Assembly: GCA_015351705.1 (NCBI GenBank)
Contig: JADIIM010000048.1
Coordinates: 1-64,000, forward strand
Direction: 5' to 3'
Source of the DNA: Aeromicrobium sp.
Lineage (GTDB): Bacteria; Actinomycetota; Coriobacteriia; Anaerosomatales; Anaerosomataceae
DNA length: 64,000 nucleotides
Of the stretch, positions 60,603 through 64,000 are shown piece after piece. Every line of letters starts with the position of its first letter. The stretch's first letter is position 1. The position numbers and the translations under genes were made by a program. The notes below the pieces were generated by a model. The model had not been told where the DNA came from and ran no database searches. It worked only from the letters and a program-made list of their open reading frames with translations.

Positions 60603-62228
60603 CTACGGTGCGGTCGGCATCGTCGGCTGCTCATAGGCCGGGTCGCCGAGGCAGTAGAAGTACCCGTCACGCGAGCCGACGTAGATGCGCCCCTGCCACA
60701 CGATCGGCGTGGACTCGTAGCTGCCGGCGCCCGCGAAGCGCGCGACCCTCGTGACACCGACGCGCCACTCCTTGCCGGTGCGGTCCTTGAGCGCGACCCC
60801 GCCTTCGGCTTCGTAGTCGATCCGGTACACGTTGACGGCGGCACCGTACCCGGCCTGGATGATGTGGTCGTCGACCATGATCGGCGTGGATATCGCGCCC
60901 CCGACGTTCTCCTTGAACACGAGCTTCGGAACGGGGACCGCACCTCGGCCATGCCAGTCGGGCGCGGTGCCCTCGGTCTCGTCCTGAGACACGACGTACA
61001 GATTGCCGTCGATCGCGGTGAACGCGGCGAGTGCCGGACGCACGAGCGCGCTGCCGTACTCGTCGTTCACGCTCACCGAGCCGATCACACCCCCCTGCCA
61101 GTCCGACAGCCCCCGGTTCTCCGTCGGGAAGAACCACACCAGCGCCTCGTCCGGGTCCTTGCGGGGATCGAGCTTGGCCACACCGCCTTTGCCCTGGATG
61201 TACTGGCGCTCGATCGCCTGGAGGATATGACCGTCACCCGAGACCACCGGCGAGCCGTCCAGGTCCGAGCCGATCCAGTAGTCCCACACGACCTCGAGCG
61301 TCTCGAGTTTGAGCCCGTAGACGTGCCCGGCGCCCGAGGCCAGATAGAGCGTGTCGCCGATCACCGACGGCGAGCTCTCGAGCACGAGATTGCCGCCGTG
61401 AGAGGATGCCCGCGAATCGCCGAGGAGGACCTGCTCGGCCTTGATGACCGGCCACCGGTGCCCGCCGCGCTCCTCGGTACGTGTGGGATCGACCGCGTAG
61501 ACGTGACCGGTCTCGATCGCCACGTACAGCGTGTCACCCACCAGCACCGGGCTCGAGTCCGCGTCGCGGCTGTAGCTGCGCGTGCGCGGCGCCGTCAGCC
61601 GCCACAGCTCCTCGCCCGTCTCGAAGTCCACACAGCGCACCGGCGCGATCGAGGGGTCGTCCATGCCCCGCGGGAACCCGCGCCGGGAGCCGCACACCAC
61701 CGCGAGCTTGCCTGTGTCCGGCATGCGGAAGACGGTGGGACTGCCCTTGATGACATCGTCGAACCGGTACGACCACAACTCCTCGCCCGTGGCCGCGTCG
61801 ATCTTGACGAGGTTGTGGTCGAATCCGCCGATGACGAGGTAGAGCTTGCCCTTGTCGCGCACGAGCGCCGGCTGCCCGGTCCACCCCGTGCCCGACCACG
61901 TGACCGGACCGCTCGACGACGCCGTGCCGCCCGTGGTCCCGCTGCCGATATGTGCACGCCAGATGACCTCGAGCGTCTCGGGGACCGGCCCCAGGCCGTA
62001 GAACCGCCGCGTCTCATCGCCGAGGAACGTACCGACCTTGATGCCGTCGGTGTACGGGTTCGGACCGGTGGGCTCCGGCAGGGTCACCGTGACGGTCGGC
62101 AGCACCGAGGGCAGATCGGGGCGCGTGACGGCAGGCGGCGGCTCATCGGCGACAGGAGCACTGCATGCAGCCGCAACGGCCACAAGCAGCGGTATCACCA
62201 TCGCTGACGCTACACGCCGAATGGACAC
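60603..62228 (-). CDS. PQQ-like beta-propeller lipoprotein
   Basis: 541 residues. Lipoprotein signal with Cys in VAVAAAC (about 22), Pro-rich linker to 60, then eight or so propeller blades of the PQQ/BamB type (GKLYLVIGGFDHNLVKIDAATGEELW, ETGEELWRLTAP, GDTLYVAIETGHVYAVDP, GDTLYLASGAGHVYGL, GRIYVGSRDGYFYCLG). No PQQ-binding Trp/Cys pattern is clear; it is likely a structural or scaffold protein on the outer membrane face. GTG 62228 follows GGAAGGAG by seven bases. Next gene upstream is an HtrA-like protease on the same strand, so a protein-quality role is plausible. Confidence 0.88.
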   Translation of the reverse strand: MSIRRVASAMVIPLLVAVAAACSAPVADEPPPAVTRPDLPSVLPTVTVTLPEPTGPNPYTDGIKVGTFLGDETRRFYGLGPVPETLEVIWRAHIGSGTTGGTASSSGPVTWSGTGWTGQPALVRDKGKLYLVIGGFDHNLVKIDAATGEELWSYRFDDVIKGSPTVFRMPDTGKLAVVCGSRRGFPRGMDDPSIAPVRCVDFETGEELWRLTAPRTRSYSRDADSSPVLVGDTLYVAIETGHVYAVDPTRTEERGGHRWPVIKAEQVLLGDSRASSHGGNLVLESSPSVIGDTLYLASGAGHVYGLKLETLEVVWDYWIGSDLDGSPVVSGDGHILQAIERQYIQGKGGVAKLDPRKDPDEALVWFFPTENRGLSDWQGGVIGSVSVNDEYGSALVRPALAAFTAIDGNLYVVSQDETEGTAPDWHGRGAVPVPKLVFKENVGGAISTPIMVDDHIIQAGYGAAVNVYRIDYEAEGGVALKDRTGKEWRVGVTRVARFAGAGSYESTPIVWQGRIYVGSRDGYFYCLGDPAYEQPTMPTAP

Positions 62229-62283
62229 GGCGCCGCTCCTTCCCACACGCCCTCGCACACGCCTCACCTGCCGTCAGGCCAGG

Positions 62284-63489
62284 TCATTCCCGATCGGACC
62301 CGGCTGCACCCCGGCCCCGCTGATGCCTGCCCTCGTAGACCCTCACCAGTGTGATCGTCGCCGGCCCGATGCGCACGCTCTCGCCCGGCACGAGCGGCAC
62401 GGTGCGCACGCACTCGTCACCGCAGTACATGCCCCGTTCGTCGGTCAGGTCAAGGGCGACCACACCGCCAGGCGCCGGGGAGAACCTGACGTGATAGGCC
62501 TGAGCGATGCCGGCGGGAAGCGGGATGTCGGCGTTGCGCGCGGACCCCGCGACCGACGGCAAACGGACGTCGATCTCGCGCTCAGACCCCGCTCCCGTAA
62601 CCCTGACCACCGCGCGCGGCACCTGTCGGCCGCCCTGTCCGCTCTCCGAATCGTCTGCGGCCGCCGCGGCCCGGGAGCGAGCGTGTGCGACCATCGCCCC
62701 GATGACCACCGTGACGGCGAGCGCCAGGGGCGCCCACCACCACGGCCAACGCGGCGAACGCACGGCGGCAGGCTGCACGGATTCGGCCTCGGCGGGCACG
62801 TCTTCACCGGAATCGTCCATCAGGACCTGTATGGCAGGGTCAGCCTGGGCCAGGAACGCGAGCGCCTCTGAGGCCGGGACCGCGAAGCCCACCGCGTCCA
62901 CGTCGAGCTGCGCGATCTTGGCGACGTTCACGCCGACCAGGCGTCCTCGCTCGTCCACGAGCGGCCCGCCGGAGTTCCCGGGGTTGATCGCGGCATCCGT
63001 CTGCACGTACGTGTCCCCCTCGAAGACCTGCAGCGGCGAGGAGACCACGCCCTTGGTGAGGCTGACCGACCGCAGGCCGATGGGGAACCCGAGTGCGATG
63101 ACGTCCTGACCCCGACGAAGCGTGTCGCTGTCGCCCCACACGATCGCGGGCACCTCAGGTGGCAGTTCGAGTGCGAGGAGTGCGAGGTCGCGGCGGCGAT
63201 CGATGCCGACGACCTGGAACTGCAGCATCGCATCGGCCGCGATGACGCTTGCGGGTGTACCGGCCGTCGCATCGACGACGTGCGCGGCGGTGAGCACGCG
63301 TCCCGGGGCGACGACCACGCCGGTGCCGATGCGCTCGGCTCCCGCGACGATCGCCACCACCGAGTCGGTGGCGCGATCGAGCGACGAGGTCTCCGCGTTC
63401 GCGGCCACGGGCGCCGAGACGATGGCCGCGCAGACGGCGAGTGCGCAGCACAGCATCGCGATGGCGCGCAGCCTAGACAGGCTCGGCAT
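62284..63489 (-). CDS. HtrA-like secreted serine protease with membrane helix and FHA-like domain
   Basis: 401 residues. Signal peptide 1-32, trypsin-like fold (35-215) with His in LTAAHVVD, Asp in DRRRDLALL and Ser in PGNSGGPL, then a membrane helix (about 250-270, WWWAPLALAVTVVIGAMV), a charged stretch, and an FHA-like domain (295-385; VAGSARNADIPLPAGIAQAYHVRF, PGESVRIGPATITLV). The FHA key Ser is replaced (Ala in AQAYH), so phosphothreonine binding is uncertain. Topology: protease outside, FHA inside. No PDZ. Its stop precedes the PQQ lipoprotein; it overlaps the M48 gene by 17 bases. Confidence 0.85.
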   Translation of the reverse strand: MPSLSRLRAIAMLCCALAVCAAIVSAPVAANAETSSLDRATDSVVAIVAGAERIGTGVVVAPGRVLTAAHVVDATAGTPASVIAADAMLQFQVVGIDRRRDLALLALELPPEVPAIVWGDSDTLRRGQDVIALGFPIGLRSVSLTKGVVSSPLQVFEGDTYVQTDAAINPGNSGGPLVDERGRLVGVNVAKIAQLDVDAVGFAVPASEALAFLAQADPAIQVLMDDSGEDVPAEAESVQPAAVRSPRWPWWWAPLALAVTVVIGAMVAHARSRAAAAADDSESGQGGRQVPRAVVRVTGAGSEREIDVRLPSVAGSARNADIPLPAGIAQAYHVRFSPAPGGVVALDLTDERGMYCGDECVRTVPLVPGESVRIGPATITLVRVYEGRHQRGRGAAGSDRE

Positions 63490-64000
63490 CGGCCACCTCC
63501 GCGGTCAGGTCGAGGCGCGGTGCCACGGGCGGCGCGGCCGGCCAGCCGGGAACGTTCGGGCGTGGCACGTACGGCGCACCCTCGGCGCCGAGCGTCTCCC
63601 GCAGCCGCGCCACGCGACGCATCTCAGGGTCGTCTTCCGGTGCGAAGCCGAAGCCCGCCCAACAGAAGAAGACCTGCGAGTACGCGTCACCGGCCGTCGG
63701 CACGAAGTTGTCGCGCTCGAGCACGTTCTCGATCGCGCGCAGCATCGACCGCGGGTCCTTAAGGAGCATCATCCCCTCGGCATCGGCCTTCTCGGCGGCG
63801 CGCCACGCGGCCTCGCGGTGGAAGTACGCGAACACCTCGGTGACGACCACCATCAGCCCGTACAGCACCAGCACCGCCGCGCGCCAGTCGTCACCCGAGC
63901 CCCGCCGATGCGTGCCGGTCTCGGAGTCGAAGATCTCGGCCGTGGGGTCGTAGCGCAGATCATGGTGCCGCATCGCCCACACGGGCCCCATGATGGCCGA
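63473..64000 (-). CDS. M48-type metallopeptidase, C-terminal fragment (partial)
   Basis: The frame is open past the right window edge; 175 residues of C-terminus are seen. One membrane helix (about 40-58 of the fragment, AAVLVLYGLMVVVTEVFAYF) and EKADAEGMMLLKDPRSMLRAIENVL, typical of the third zinc-ligand region and following helix of M48/HtpX-type peptidases; the HExxH motif would lie outside the window. Its last 17 bases overlap the start of the HtrA-like gene, so the two are coupled: a membrane quality-control pair. Family call depends on the missing part. Confidence 0.6.
   Translation of the reverse strand, partial: SAIMGPVWAMRHHDLRYDPTAEIFDSETGTHRRGSGDDWRAAVLVLYGLMVVVTEVFAYFHREAAWRAAEKADAEGMMLLKDPRSMLRAIENVLERDNFVPTAGDAYSQVFFCWAGFGFAPEDDPEMRRVARLRETLGAEGAPYVPRPNVPGWPAAPPVAPRLDLTAEVADAEPV

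Overview
The window is GC-rich (roughly two thirds G+C by eye) bacterial chromosome, tightly packed, with many GTG starts and stop/start overlaps. Several features point to Actinomycetota, probably an anaerobic, Coriobacteriia-like or deep-branching lineage: a PdtaS/PdtaR (ANTAR) pair, a GlnR-like orphan OmpR regulator beside a Gram-positive-type glnA, ribosomal protein S1 with four S1 domains and an acidic tail, cell-wall-binding type 2 repeats, a CGAAC-N4-GTTCG SOS box, an apparently leaderless mRNA, and an HdrBC-like iron-sulfur protein. This placement is inference; no rRNA is present. I see no phage, insertion sequence or CRISPR array.

Layout. 1-5.4 kb: 3' end of glnD, acetyl-CoA synthetase, larE, an ABC1 kinase with a small coiled-coil protein. 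5.4-9.5 kb: a leftward set of ABC exporter plus a Zn/Cd/Pb P1B-type ATPase whose N-terminal metal-binding domain is interrupted by an in-frame UGA exactly at the first Cys of the CxxC motif, with a SECIS-like hairpin just downstream: a candidate selenoprotein. 9.6-21.2 kb: an anchored surface protein, uvrB, coaE, rpsA, a large secreted S8 protease with cell-wall-binding repeats, polA. 21.2-29.8 kb: nitrogen assimilation: GlnR-like regulator, glnA, and an operon of an HdrBC fusion with a three-piece glutamate synthase (no gltD). The leader of that operon holds two hairpins with identical AACGAC hexaloops; the second overlaps a 14-bp terminator. This is the architecture of an ANTAR antitermination target, and the genes for an ANTAR regulator and its kinase (pdtaR, pdtaS) lie just beyond, with mgtE.

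33-49.7 kb: HD-GYP protein, membrane protein, tRNA-Leu(CAA), adenine deaminase, an SOS-box-preceded UvrD-like helicase, a four-gene MacB-like ABC operon, class II aldolase with a PPi-type phosphofructokinase, accDA, class I FBP aldolase, GNAT and nadE. 49.8-58.3 kb: a complete leftward trp operon (trpE-trpGD-trpC-trpB2-trpF-trpB-trpA) under a Trp-specific T-box. 58.3-64 kb: lipoprotein and secreted protein, a VapBC toxin-antitoxin pair with a nested palindromic operator, a PQQ-propeller lipoprotein, an HtrA-like protease with a C-terminal FHA-like domain, and the 3' end of an M48-type peptidase gene.

The two most interesting signals are the UGA-containing metal ATPase and the proposed ANTAR switch linking PdtaRS to glutamate synthase. 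Both are read directly from the sequence and both still need comparative and experimental checks.
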